Positions 25,966-35,024 of a stretch of 64,000 nt of DNA are shown piece after piece; within the stretch, counting starts at the first letter, position 1, and each line of letters begins with the position of its first letter. This DNA comes from Symbiodinium sp. CCMP2592 (Eukaryota > Sar > Dinophyceae > Suessiales > Symbiodiniaceae), in NCBI GenBank assembly GCA_905221615.1, contig CAJNDT010004624.1, forward strand, positions 372,001 through 436,000. Direction: 5' to 3'. The notes below the pieces were generated by a model. The model made no database searches and was not told where the DNA came from. It worked only from the letters and a program-made list of their open reading frames with translations. The translations under genes and the position numbers were made by a program.

Positions 25966-27772
25966 ATGGCGGGTCAGCCTAACTCAGACGCTTTGCTTGG
26001 GCCATCCGAATTTCATGCGGCCTTGGTCGCTGCCGAGAGGCCGCTTGTTCTGGATGCTCAGTCTCTTCTCATCAAGGACTTGTCTTGGCACATAAAGGTG
26101 GGCGAGGCGTCTCGAAAGACTCCTCTTCTCCCCTGGGAGACGGGTCCCCTTTCTTGGATCTTTGGTAGGCCACTCAAGAGGCCGCGTCTGGAGCTACCTC
26201 GGGACCTGTCCCCCGATTCAGGATCTGCTGTTGATGCGGGGGTGCCTCTGGTGCATCCACAGCCGGTGCCCAACTTTGCAAGGGAGCGTCTTAGGATTGC
26301 AGCTCTCCTGGCTACAGACGACAGTTCTCGCTGGGAAGCTCTGAGGAAGTTCAGGACGCTGGTTTTGCTTGACCCGGCGCTGTCTCAGGTGGGGCAGTCA
26401 CTTGCGGCTGAGGCTTTGATTCTGCGAGACGGCGATCAGATGAGGCGAACTTTCTTGGATGTCTTCCATGGCAAGAGTACAGCTACCTTAGTGAAGAGAG
26501 CCTCGTCGCTTTGGAGGTTTGCCAACTTTTGTTTTGACAATGGTCTGGGAAATCCGCTCGGGGCTGGCGAGAAGGTTCTGTACCGATACATGTCGCACCT
26601 CGAGGAACATGGCAAGCCGACATCCGCCTCGGCTTTCCTTCAGGCCTGGAACTTCGCTGTCCACACTTTGAAGCTCTGTAGCCCGGACGCTTTGGGGGCC
26701 TTGTCTGCTAGAGTGAAGGGTGCTGCGCAGCGCATGTACTCCTTGAAGAGGAAGCTTGTTCAGGCAGTACCTTTGACAGTGAAGCAGGTGAAAGGCCTGG
26801 AGTACGTGGTCCTGAAGTCCCCGTACCCCCATTGGCGAATCATTGCGGGTCACCTCTTGATGTGCATAGGGTCTAGCTGCCGATTCGCCGATTCCTTGCA
26901 GCTGACCAGCCTCAAGGTCAGCACTGCTCAGGGTGTTACCCTGGTTGAGGCAGAGAGCTCGAAGTGGAAGACGGCTTCGAGGAAGGACCAGCTCCTTCCT
27001 TTGGCCTCCTTGGGAAAGTTCTTCGCTGAGGAGTCGTGGGGAGAAGTTTGGGCTAAGGAGCGCGAGGCTGCTGGTCTTGGCCTCGGCCCGGCGCTCCCGG
27101 CTTTCTCCGAGGTGACTGGTGAGTGGCTTAACCGTCCTATGTCCACGGGGGAGGCCACTTGTTATCTTAGGGAGTTCATGACCGCGGCTTCCCAGATGAC
27201 TGCTGGTTTAGGGTGTCATTCTCTGAAGTGCACTGTCTTGTCTTGGGCTGCAAAATCCACGGATGTCCCTCTCGCTGATCGACGTTTGCTGGGGCATCAC
27301 AGATCCGGGAGTGGTGTCGCCGCTTACTTATGCGAGGGACGAGCAGACCCGACTCATGAAGGTAGTTCATCTCGTGGTGGAAAAGATCAGGAAAGGAGCC
27401 TTCAAGCCGGATGCCTCGAAGGTCTGGCGCCTCGCGAAGCTGATTGAGTCTGGTGGCACGGAGCTGCTTATTGAACAGACTGTGCAAGGCGATCCCTCTA
27501 TGGAGGAGTCCGATGACGAGGAAGGCGACTTCGGCGACGGGGACATGGCCGCTGGAGGAGCGTGCGCCTCGATGGAGCGATTGAGTGCAGCTGAGCTGGA
27601 CATTGCTAAAGATAGTCGGATGCATGTCTACTCGAGGGTGGTGCACATCCTGAAAGGATCCAAGTTCCTATGTGGGAGGAACCTCTCTCCAAACTATGAG
27701 GCCATCGATCCGGATGTTCCCCTCCGAGACTTGCCGGTATGCGCTCAGTGCTCGCAGAAGTACCAGCAGTGA
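25966..27772 (+). CDS. Tyrosine recombinase, frameshifted near the catalytic Tyr
   Basis: ATG at 25966. The main frame (to 27447) contains a DIRS-type tyrosine recombinase: helical N-terminal domain; box I arginine in HLLMCIGSSCRFADSLQL (about residues 295-312); a lysine-rich loop (SSKWKTASRKDQLLPL); then GCHSLKCTVLSWAAKS and LLGHHRSG (about 415-445). At about 27300-27330 the natural reading moves to the +1 frame (SPLTYARDEQTRLMKVVHLV, then KIRKGAFKPDASKVWRL), which runs on to 27772 and ends with a C-x-x-C motif, LPVCAQCSQKYQQ. The tyrosine in LTYARDE is the likely nucleophile. The enzyme inserts the circular DNA copy. The shift could be a disabling indel or a recoding site. Confidence 0.85.
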
Positions 27773-27832
27773 TTTTGGGATCGAGGGGTGAGTTCTGTGT
27801 CAGAGTCCGAAATTTTGTCGTGTGTTCCTGGG

Positions 27833-28103
27833 CCTGACCTGGCGGAGCCCCAATTGGGCGTTGACCGCTGGGCGTTGAGGGCGCAAGAGCAGGAGCAAAC
27901 TCGCCAGACAATTCGAGCCTCACCTTTGCCAGACCTGGCGGAGTCCCCCTACTGGGGGCGTTGGCCGTTGGGCGTCGAGGGCGTAAAGGGTGGAGGCGAG
28001 TCGCTATGACTCCTCAGATGATTTGAGCCTCACCTTATCCTGACCTAACGGAGACCCCACGTCGGGGCGTTGTCCGTTGGGCGTCGAGGGCGTAAGGTCG
28101 TGG
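27833..28103. repeat. Three tandem ~90-bp GC-rich units before gag
   Basis: CCTGACCTGGCGGAG...GGGCGTTG...GGGCGTTGAGGGCG recurs at 27833-27893, 27927-27993 and 28036-28103. Each unit has a variable palindromic centre, for example CCCCCTACTGGGGG. It forms the leader between the recombinase and gag. It may hold a promoter, packaging or hairpin signal; function is inference. Sequence 28104-28320 shows nothing more. Confidence 0.7.
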
Positions 28104-28322
28104 GGCGCTCTTCACTTTGGGCATTCCGTGGCCTCACCACAGTAACAGTGTGACCTTGTCTCGCGCGAAAGGAATTTTGACTGCAGGCGCGAGTGGGGCA
28201 GGCAGTCCTACGGGCGTTGTGCCGAGCTCTTGGTGGTTCTGATTCTCTGAGCTGCATCCAAAGTTGCCTTGCTGACGACAGTCCTGACTTGTTGGCTAGA
28301 GCGAGGAAGAGCGCAGTTCAGG

Positions 28323-28339
28323 CCGTCCTTGAAGGACGG
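28323..28339 (+). promoter_or_regulatory. Hairpin before gag ATG
   Basis: CCGTCCTT-G-AAGGACGG forms a perfect 8-bp inverted repeat 13 bases before the gag ATG at 28353. It could influence initiation; role unknown. Confidence 0.35.
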
Positions 28340-28352
28340 GACAGTAGCAGCC

Positions 28353-29535
28353 ATGAATTCGACAATTGACAGCGAAGCCACGTTCGCTGCCCGGGCCACC
28401 GAGCTCGGCATGGAGCGCGCTCTCTTGGATTTGCTTGTGAACAACAACGTGAAGACGATGGGCGCGCTAGCCTTTGTGAGCCCCTATCAAATCGGTCAAG
28501 CAGACGAGAAACCTCTTCTTGAAGCCCTCAAAGCCCTGATAGGGCGCGACTTGACCGCGAAGGAGCTGATCCCAGTCAGGCGATTGTGGTTCGAAGCCTC
28601 GACCACAGTGATGGGGGAGTTGAAGCAGAAAGTAGAAAGAAATGACTCTGCTGAACCAGTTCGTCTAGCCATAGCGGAAAGAACAACACGTCTGGATGAG
28701 CAGAAAAAGCGCCTTGTGGGCGTGTGCATCAACAGTGAGTCTGAACCTTCTCACCGCCTTGTGGATGTTGTCTTCCAGCAGGGCGCGGATCAGCAGCTGA
28801 CGTGGTTGCCTTGGGAGAAGTTGACAAGTCGGGCTCATGAGTTGACGCATTCTCGCTCCGACAACGCCATCCTGTTTGATGCTCAGGGCAACATGAGGCT
28901 GACTAAGAAGATGCAGGAGAGCCAGTGTACTCTGACAGGCGAGCTCCAAGCTCGACAAGCGCTTCAGAGGCGCGCGTTGGCGTATGACCTCGCCCGCTTG
29001 TGTGACTATGCTGTCATGGAAACCTACCATGAGGAGTTGTTCCAGCTCCTCACTCGGCCTCCACCTCCCAATGCCCTCTACGTCTCAATGGGCCAAATCC
29101 GAGAAGCTGATAAGCACTTATTCATCAGGATCGCAGAGCAAACCCGGGGCTCTCTCACTGCTCGCCCGGATGGTGCTAAGCCTTGCAACAGCAGCTCGAG
29201 CTTCTCAAGAACCATCCTCAGGTGCAGTTCTTCTTGATGCCACCGCAGAAGCCTCTCCGCTACTCTCCTTATGATGGCAAAGGGGAGGGCAAGAAGGGAG
29301 CTGGAGGCAAGGGAAAAGGGAAAGCATCGACCGGTGCTCCCGCAGGAGGGGCTGCGCAAGTGGACCTCCCATCTGGATGCAGTGCCAAACACAATGGCAA
29401 GCCAATATGCTTTGCGTACAACAGGGCGGGCTGTAAGTTTGCCAAGGATGGCAAGCGGTGCAGACGAGGTTTCCATATATTTGGAAGTGTTTCAAGGAGC
29501 ACAGCTATAGCGCTTGCCCGCTCGGCGGGGCCTGA
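28353..29535 (+). CDS. Gag of DIRS-type element, read in three frames
   Basis: ATG at 28353 (MNSTIDSEATF). The first frame runs to about 29175 through a helical protein (RATELGMERALLDLLVNNNV, EALKALIGRDLTAKELIPVR). Sequence sense then moves back one base to QQQLELLKNHPQVQFFLMPP, followed by a Gly/Lys linker and a CCCH zinc motif CFAYNRAGCKFAKDGKRC...H (about 29409-29475). It moves back one base again at about 29478 to WKCFKEHSYSACPLGGA and stops at TGA 29533-29535. Pol continues in that last frame. Two -1 shifts in a young element are odd: sequencing-type indels, a decayed copy, or recoding. The role is the nucleocapsid-like RNA-binding protein. Confidence 0.7.
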
Positions 29536-32500
29536 CTCGGTGGTGACACTTCTGAGGCTTCGGTGCATGACGCTGCTCCCCGTCTTCAGGCGACGGCCCT
29601 TCTCGACCTTTTCGAGTCGCTGCCTAATGAGGTTGCGCCTCGCCCTGGATCGACTTCTTCAACGAAGGTGTTTCAAGCTGGGGCCTACATTTTCGGTGTG
29701 CTGGCCGGTCTACGCCGGTCTTGCGCCTTGCATGCTGAGAGTATCAAACCCTTTTGCCGTTTTGTAGTGGAAAACACTCCTGAGGAGTTTGTTTTCAGTA
29801 ACATTGCTGTCTTTGCGAACTTACGGACTGAGATGCACCTAGATCCTAATAATCTGGAGGGCACTTTGAACTTTGCCATTGCCCTGTCTTCCTTCGAAAG
29901 CGGACAGATTCGACTTGAAGGCGGGCCGCAGGGTTCTGAGGCCCTTTTGGATGTCAAGCCAGGCGTCTTCTTTGATGCCCGGACTCGACGCCACGGGACC
30001 TGTGACTGGACAGGTCAGCGGGTCGTTCTTGTGGCATTCAGCCTCAGGGGCTCCGATCGCCTTTCTGCAAGGGACGCCCAGACCCTAGCATCCCTAGGGT
30101 TTAGGCCCCCTTACCCGGGTGTAAATAATCTGCATTTGGCAAGCCAGCTTTCAACGTCAGATGCGCCGGCGCATGTCGCTGCAGCTTCGCCCGGCTTTCC
30201 TCCTGTGCCTCCGAATGCTCCTGCCTTTGTTGAGGTGTTCGCTGGCTGTGCTCGCTTGTCAGCTACGTTCGCCCGGGTTGGTTTCAAGGTCATGCCCTTT
30301 GATGGCCCTCGGAACCCGCATCAGCCTGAGCATCCTGTGTGCACGCTTGACCTGACATTGCCGATTTGCCAACAGATCTTCTTGAGCCGCCTCGAGAATT
30401 CCAGTGTCTTCTTGATTCACTTTGGGTTGCCTTGTGGCACAGGATCGCGTGCCCGCGAGGCGCCACTTCCCCAACATCTGCGAGCCCGTGGTGCTCCTCA
30501 GCCTCGCCCGCTACGAGACCATGTGCACGTCTTGGGCCTCCCTTCCTTGAGTCCTCAGGAGTCTGCTAGAGTGGAGGCCGCCAACCGACTGGCCGAGTTC
30601 GTGGTGCAAGTGCTTGTGCGAGCACATGATCAAGGCTGGCGCATTGTCATTGAGAACCCCATTCGTTCTTGGATGTGGAGTGTTCTAGCCCACTTTGTGC
30701 GCGCGCTTGACAAGCCTCGCTTTCGGTCATGGTACTCCGAGCTGTTCACTTTTGATTTTGATCAATGCTGCTGGGGCGGTCGCCGTCGCAAAACTTCCAG
30801 GTTCTTGACCAATGTGCCCGAGCTTCGCTCCTTGGTGGCTTCTTGTCAAAATGATCACCCTCACGAGCCGTACCGCATCTTCAGAGGTGCGGCCTCTTCT
30901 TGGAAATTCGACACGGCTTCCGAGGCCGAGTATCCTTTGCCTTTGTGCGAACAGTACGTTCGCCTCCTGTGCCCGCTGGTCAATGCCCAGCCGCCAAACC
31001 TGCCTAGGCCTTTGGTTCGTCAGGTTCATCGGAAGCCTCCTCTCGTGCCTGAGTACAAATCCTTCACAAATGTCCGCCCTGAAAGTGGTGAGTTTCGCGA
31101 GCTCGCGTCAGATCGGGGTGTTGGCGGGAGCGGCTCAACTCAGGGCTCCACGTTTGGAGTCTTTCACTCTAAGGGTGAGTTCCTTGAGAAGGCGCTGGAA
31201 GTTGAGCACCCCTTTGATTCCGCCTTTGCCATTGACGATCAGACCAAAAGGAACGTCTTCGAGTTGCTCACCATGGGTCTCCTGGGCCCTGCTCGCAGGC
31301 GGATGGACACTCAGAAAAAGCTTTCAGCGTTGAAGCGTGAGCTTGCCGTCGAGGAGAAGCGTTTTCACGCCTCCCTTCCGGAGCACGCCCAAAAGGTGCT
31401 CAAGGGGAAGAACATCTTGTTGTGGAAGAAGCTCCTTGAGGAGACCGGGTTCCCAGACATCACGGTCGCTGAGCTCATGGAGGGCGTCCCACTGGTCGGT
31501 AGGCCTAGTAAGTCTTCCTTGTATGGGTGGAAGGAGCAGCCGGCGACCACAACGTTGGATGATCTTCTTGTTTCCTCCGTGTGGAGGAACCCTGCGCTGG
31601 CGGCGAAGGGCAGAGTTGGGGACGACCCCGTCCTAGCCGAGAAAATCTGGCAGGCTACACTTTCGGAGGTGGAGAGGGGCTTCATCTCGGGGCCCTACGA
31701 TTCGGAAGAGGACGTTAAGAAGGCCCTTGGAGTTTCTCACATCTGCTGCAGCCGGCGCTTTGGGGTGAAGCAAGGTGCAGGCGATGCTTTGAAGTATCGC
31801 CCCATCGACGACTTCAAGGAGAGTGCCATAAATTCTGCCTACCACGCGGTGGATCGCTTGCAGCTGCATGACGTCGACTACTTTGTTTCCTTGATAAGGT
31901 TTCTGGCGAACTCCGTGGACGACTCGGGTGCAGTCAATGTCGAGCTGTCCGACGGGACAGTGCTGAGTGGGGCTGTGCACAGTGACTTTCGATCGGGGCG
32001 GCGCTGGCTTGGACGGTGTCTCGATCTGGAAAAGGCGTATAAGCAGGTTCCCATATTGGCCGCTCACTTGCCCCTAGCCGTCATAATGGTATGGGACCCG
32101 AACACCAGCCGCAACAGATATTTTACCACTTGGAGCATGCCGTTCGGCGCATGCGCGGCCGTGTTTGGATTTAATCGCATATCCAGGTCGCTCTTACATC
32201 TGGCCTCGCACCTTTGCGCCGTCATAGGAGGCGTGTATTTTGATGATTATCCTATGATCGAGCCTGCTGAGTCTTCTAGGATGTGCAGCCTCTCGGTGGA
32301 AACCCTGCTTGACTCCTTGGGATGGTCTTATGCCGTCGGTGACGACAAGGGTCAGCCTTTTGAGGAAACCTTCAACCTCCTTGGCATGCGGCTGGGCGTT
32401 TCTAGAATCATGGATGACATCCTCGAGCTCGAGAACAAGCCCAGCCGGGTCCAGAAGCTCGTTGAGGCAGCCAGGAGAATGGCTGCGAGTGGGGCTGTGA

Positions 32501-33279
32501 GCAAGAGTGACTCTGCATCCCTTCATGGCCAACTGAACTTCATGGTGGGCTTCGCTTCCGGCCGTTCCTTGAAATTTGCTGCGCGAGCCTTGTCAAACCT
32601 TTATCACTTTCCACGGGATCAGCCTGACGAGGAGGTGAAGTCCTTGGGCCGCTACCTTGAGTCTGCGCTTTTGAGCTTGGAGCCCAAGGTCATCAGGCTG
32701 AGGTCAGGCGGGAGGCCGGTGTCAGTCTTCAGCGACGCCTCTTACGAAGATGGCGTGGCGGCATGGGGCATTGTCTTGGCAGACCCTGTCTCTGGTGAGA
32801 GGCTGGTAGCTGGCGGGATTGTAGATGATCACCTTGTGCAGTTTTGGCTTGATGAAGGAGTTGAACAAGTCATTTCACAGGCCGAGGCCTTTGCTTTGGT
32901 TCTGGCAAGGAGAGCTTTCAAGGACCACCTGCAGTGCCGCAGATGCGTGTTCTATGTCGACAATGATGCGGCGCGCTATGTATGCATTAAGGCGAGCAGT
33001 CCGAGCCGAACCCTCCTCTCCTTGGCCTGCTCCTTTTACGCCAGTGAGTCTCATGACGGAGTCATTTCATGGCTGGAGCGTGTTCCTTCTGCGAGCAATA
33101 TCGCTGATCTCCCTAGCAGGGGAGAATGCGCTGAGGCGGCAAAGCTGATAGGAGGCAAGATTGTCGACTGCAGTCAGATTGCATCGGACCTGACTTCGGA
33201 AATTTTGTCCGTGGATGATCTTCCGTGGAGCCTTCTCGCTACGTCCTACAAGGACAAAGCACCTCCGATCTTCTTGTGA
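29536..33279 (+). CDS. DIRS-type pol: 2OG-dioxygenase-like, C5-MTase-like, RT, RNase H
   Basis: Open for 1,247 codons after the gag TGA, in the same frame and with no early ATG. Residue numbers count from 29563. Domain 1: HLDPNN (HxD, about 91) and RRHGTCDWTGQRVVLVAF (about 145), a pattern of 2OG-Fe(II) dioxygenases. Domain 2: VEVFAGCARLSATFARVGF (about 222, SAM motif I), FGLPCGTGSRARE (about 287, Pro-Cys like motif IV of C5-methyltransferases), RIVIENP (about 360) and CCWGGRRRKTSRFLTN. Domain 3, RT: CLDLEKAYKQV, WSMPFGACAAVFGF, YFDDYP (about 892). Domain 4, RNase H: SVFSDASYEDG (about 1053), SQAEAFALVLA, FYVDNDAARYV. RT and RNase H copy the element; the first two domains could alter its DNA methylation, which is inference. 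Confidence 0.85.
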   Translation, partial: LGGDTSEASVHDAAPRLQATALLDLFESLPNEVAPRPGSTSSTKVFQAGAYIFGVLAGLRRSCALHAESIKPFCRFVVENTPEEFVFSNIAVFANLRTEMHLDPNNLEGTLNFAIALSSFESGQIRLEGGPQGSEALLDVKPGVFFDARTRRHGTCDWTGQRVVLVAFSLRGSDRLSARDAQTLASLGFRPPYPGVNNLHLASQLSTSDAPAHVAAASPGFPPVPPNAPAFVEVFAGCARLSATFARVGFKVMPFDGPRNPHQPEHPVCTLDLTLPICQQIFLSRLENSSVFLIHFGLPCGTGSRAREAPLPQHLRARGAPQPRPLRDHVHVLGLPSLSPQESARVEAANRLAEFVVQVLVRAHDQGWRIVIENPIRSWMWSVLAHFVRALDKPRFRSWYSELFTFDFDQCCWGGRRRKTSRFLTNVPELRSLVASCQNDHPHEPYRIFRGAASSWKFDTASEAEYPLPLCEQYVRLLCPLVNAQPPNLPRPLVRQVHRKPPLVPEYKSFTNVRPESGEFRELASDRGVGGSGSTQGSTFGVFHSKGEFLEKALEVEHPFDSAFAIDDQTKRNVFELLTMGLLGPARRRMDTQKKLSALKRELAVEEKRFHASLPEHAQKVLKGKNILLWKKLLEETGFPDITVAELMEGVPLVGRPSKSSLYGWKEQPATTTLDDLLVSSVWRNPALAAKGRVGDDPVLAEKIWQATLSEVERGFISGPYDSEEDVKKALGVSHICCSRRFGVKQGAGDALKYRPIDDFKESAINSAYHAVDRLQLHDVDYFVSLIRFLANSVDDSGAVNVELSDGTVLSGAVHSDFRSGRRWLGRCLDLEKAYKQVPILAAHLPLAVIMVWDPNTSRNRYFTTWSMPFGACAAVFGFNRISRSLLHLASHLCAVIGGVYFDDYPMIEPAESSRMCSLSVETLLDSLGWSYAVGDDKGQPFEETFNLLGMRLGVSRIMDDILELENKPSRVQKLVEAARRMAASGAVSKSDSASLHGQLNFMVGFASGRSLKFAARALSNLYHFPRDQPDEEVKSLGRYLESALLSLEPKVIRLRSGGRPVSVFSDASYEDGVAAWGIVLADPVSGERLVAGGIVDDHLVQFWLDEGVEQVISQAEAFALVLARRAFKDHLQCRRCVFYVDNDAARYVCIKASSPSRTLLSLACSFYASESHDGVISWLERVPSASNIADLPSRGECAEAAKLIGGKIVDCSQIASDLTSEILSVDDLPWSLLATSYKDKAPPIFL

Positions 33280-33299
33280 CTGCATTCGGACGTCTGCTG

Positions 33300-33540
33300 G
33301 GGAATGACGGGTCCGTTGAAGGAAACAGGTTCGCCTGTGTTATCCTTGGATCGTCGGTGGTGCACATGTTTCTCCCCTTGATCTGATCGCAGTCCGAAGG
33401 TGCCAAAATAGCGAAGGTGTCCGAGTGATTGCAAGTGAAGCTTCAATATTTGAAGATTGCTTTTTTTATAACATATTGATTGATTGGGCTATGCCCGAAT
33501 ATATGATTGTTTTTAACCACGTTTCGTAAATCACTAAGAC
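33300..33540 (+). repeat. Split direct repeat B1 (241 bp)
   Basis: Begins GGGAATGACGGG and ends CACTAAGAC. It is almost identical to B2 (33818-34058), with compensating one-base differences in two T-runs. It abuts A2 without a gap. Confidence 0.93.
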
Positions 33541-33802
33541 GACGTTCTCCGCGGGCGGACAGAGTTGTCTTTGATTTATAGTCGCCCATAGAGGCGACGC
33601 GAAACGTAGGAATTTCAAATTTTACAACTTATTTAAAATCCGTGCGCTCTTGATTTCATGTCACACTTTTACTTTGACGTGGAATCAGTTGTTCGAGTGC
33701 AAAAGCCTTTGGCCTAAGTTCAGTGTGTCCGTAGGTCACGTGTCAGCACATGCACATAGCTGGGAAACACATTGCAATGACCGTTGACTGAACAATTTTT
33801 CT
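33541..33802 (+). repeat. Split direct repeat A2 (262 bp)
   Basis: Full-length copy of A1. It is followed by a 15-bp C-rich spacer (33803-33817, CCCGCCCACCCGCCC) and then B2. Confidence 0.93.
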
Positions 33803-33817
33803 CCCGCCCACCCGCCC

Positions 33818-34058
33818 GGGAATGACGGGTCCGTTGAAGGAAACAGGTTCGCCTGTGTTATCCTTGGATCGTCGGTGGTGCACATGTTTCTCCCCTTGAT
33901 CTGATCGCAGTCCGAAGGTGCCAAAATAGCGAAGGTGTCCGAGTGATTGCAAGTGAAGCTTCAATATTTGAAGATTGCTTTTTTTTATAACATATTGATT
34001 GATTGGGCTATGCCCGAATATATGATTGTTTTAACCACGTTTCGTAAATCACTAAGAC
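33818..34058 (+). repeat. Split direct repeat B2 (241 bp), right end of nested element
   Basis: Copy of B1. It ends with GAC at 34056-34058, after which A+C-rich Penelope-like element sequence resumes. Confidence 0.93.
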
Positions 34059-34379
34059 AAAACAGTCAAGAAAACAAAGAAAACACGCAACATCTCACCA
34101 CCATCCCAATCCACAACACAGCAACGACGCCAACATCCACATACTACAAGACGAAAGAGGACACGCTCTTCGCATTCAACATCATCAGCGTCACCTACGG
34201 CAACGTCACACATGGCTGAGGACCACACCGGTCTCCATCTCGAGATCCTTGGTCTTCTGACTCGATTGCACCTTACGATATTGTGCATCCTACTATTCAG
34301 CACAAGCGGTCCAAAACCGCTTGTGCAAAAATGCTGGTACGTGCAGGATTCAGGTGTCGCTGCCATTTCAAGATCATGA
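34059..34379 (+). pseudogene. 3' half of accessory ORF split by the nested element
   Basis: In the frame continuing from 25356-25358, this segment stays open for 106 codons to a TGA at 34377-34379. It encodes a Thr/Ser/Arg/Lys-rich part and then a hydrophobic segment (LGLLTRLHLTILCILLF) that could be a membrane or amphipathic helix. That it is open in the predicted frame supports the empty-site reconstruction. Confidence 0.65.
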
Positions 34380-34579
34380 GTGACTGTCCCAACAGACTCG
34401 CTGTTGGACCCTAATTCTCAGGACGGATTAGGGCTGCAAGATCCGCTAAGCGTGACAAAAAAGCCTGCGCATGCGAGTGTCAGGACGACACCGCTTTGTT
34501 GTTTTGCCAGAGCACACATCATGTCCATGTTGATTTGCATTCCTTGTTCAAGCTTTTGTCGGTTGGTAGCAGCAAAAAT

Positions 34580-34930
34580 ATGACAAAGCGAAAGGCTGCC
34601 GAGGCCGGCCTTCCATGGTACTCCATGGCAGGACAATGTTTTCGGATGACTGTTGAAATTCCACCCGACCGCATCACCAGAGACAAGCACATGTTCTTAC
34701 ACGTGGTGCTTTGTCTGGGCGACAACGTTCTCCAAGCACGCAAGATCTTCTCCTACCGCATCAAGGAGATCACCGGCAGAACTCCTAAAATCCCAGCTTT
34801 CTTCTTCGAACAAAACCGACGACGACTACATGATTGGGATTCAGTCACCACATTAGCCACGTTGATGCCGGTGCTTTTTGTTAGAACCTGTTCGGATCAG
34901 GAAATACGACAATCACCCGATCGCTATTGA
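34580..34930 (+). CDS. Last accessory ORF of Penelope-like element (116 aa)
   Basis: ATG at 34580 (MTKRKAAEAGLPWYSMAGQ); the frame is open upstream to 34496. The sequence is well mixed and looks globular: FRMTVEIPPDRITRDKHMFL, VLQARKIFSYRIKEITGRTP, FFEQNRRRLHDWDSV. It ends 94 bp before the right terminal repeat. No family recognised. The basic N-terminus suggests nucleic-acid binding. Confidence 0.45.
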   Translation: MTKRKAAEAGLPWYSMAGQCFRMTVEIPPDRITRDKHMFLHVVLCLGDNVLQARKIFSYRIKEITGRTPKIPAFFFEQNRRRLHDWDSVTTLATLMPVLFVRTCSDQEIRQSPDRY

Positions 34931-35024
34931 CAGCGAGAAAAGTGCGCCATTCACTCCTATTGCCGCGCATCAGACCTTTCACTCTACTTGAAGCATGTAC
35001 GCCCCATTGGGGCTGTGTGTGTGT

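Larger units (their letters stand above)
25359..34058 (+). mobile_element. Tyrosine-recombinase retrotransposon with split direct repeats (PAT/Ngaro-type DIRS)
   Basis: The repeats have the A1-ORFs-B1-A2-B2 arrangement diagnostic of PAT/Ngaro-type elements: A1 25359-25620, B1 33300-33540, A2 33541-33802, B2 33818-34058. A1 and A2 look identical; B1 and B2 differ by two one-base indels. ORFs: coiled coil, tyrosine recombinase, gag with zinc motif, and a large pol. The trinucleotide GAC occurs at the left border, the B1/A2 junction and the right border. This fits integration of a circle by site-specific recombination, without a target duplication. It sits inside an ORF of the Penelope-like element. 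Confidence 0.9.
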
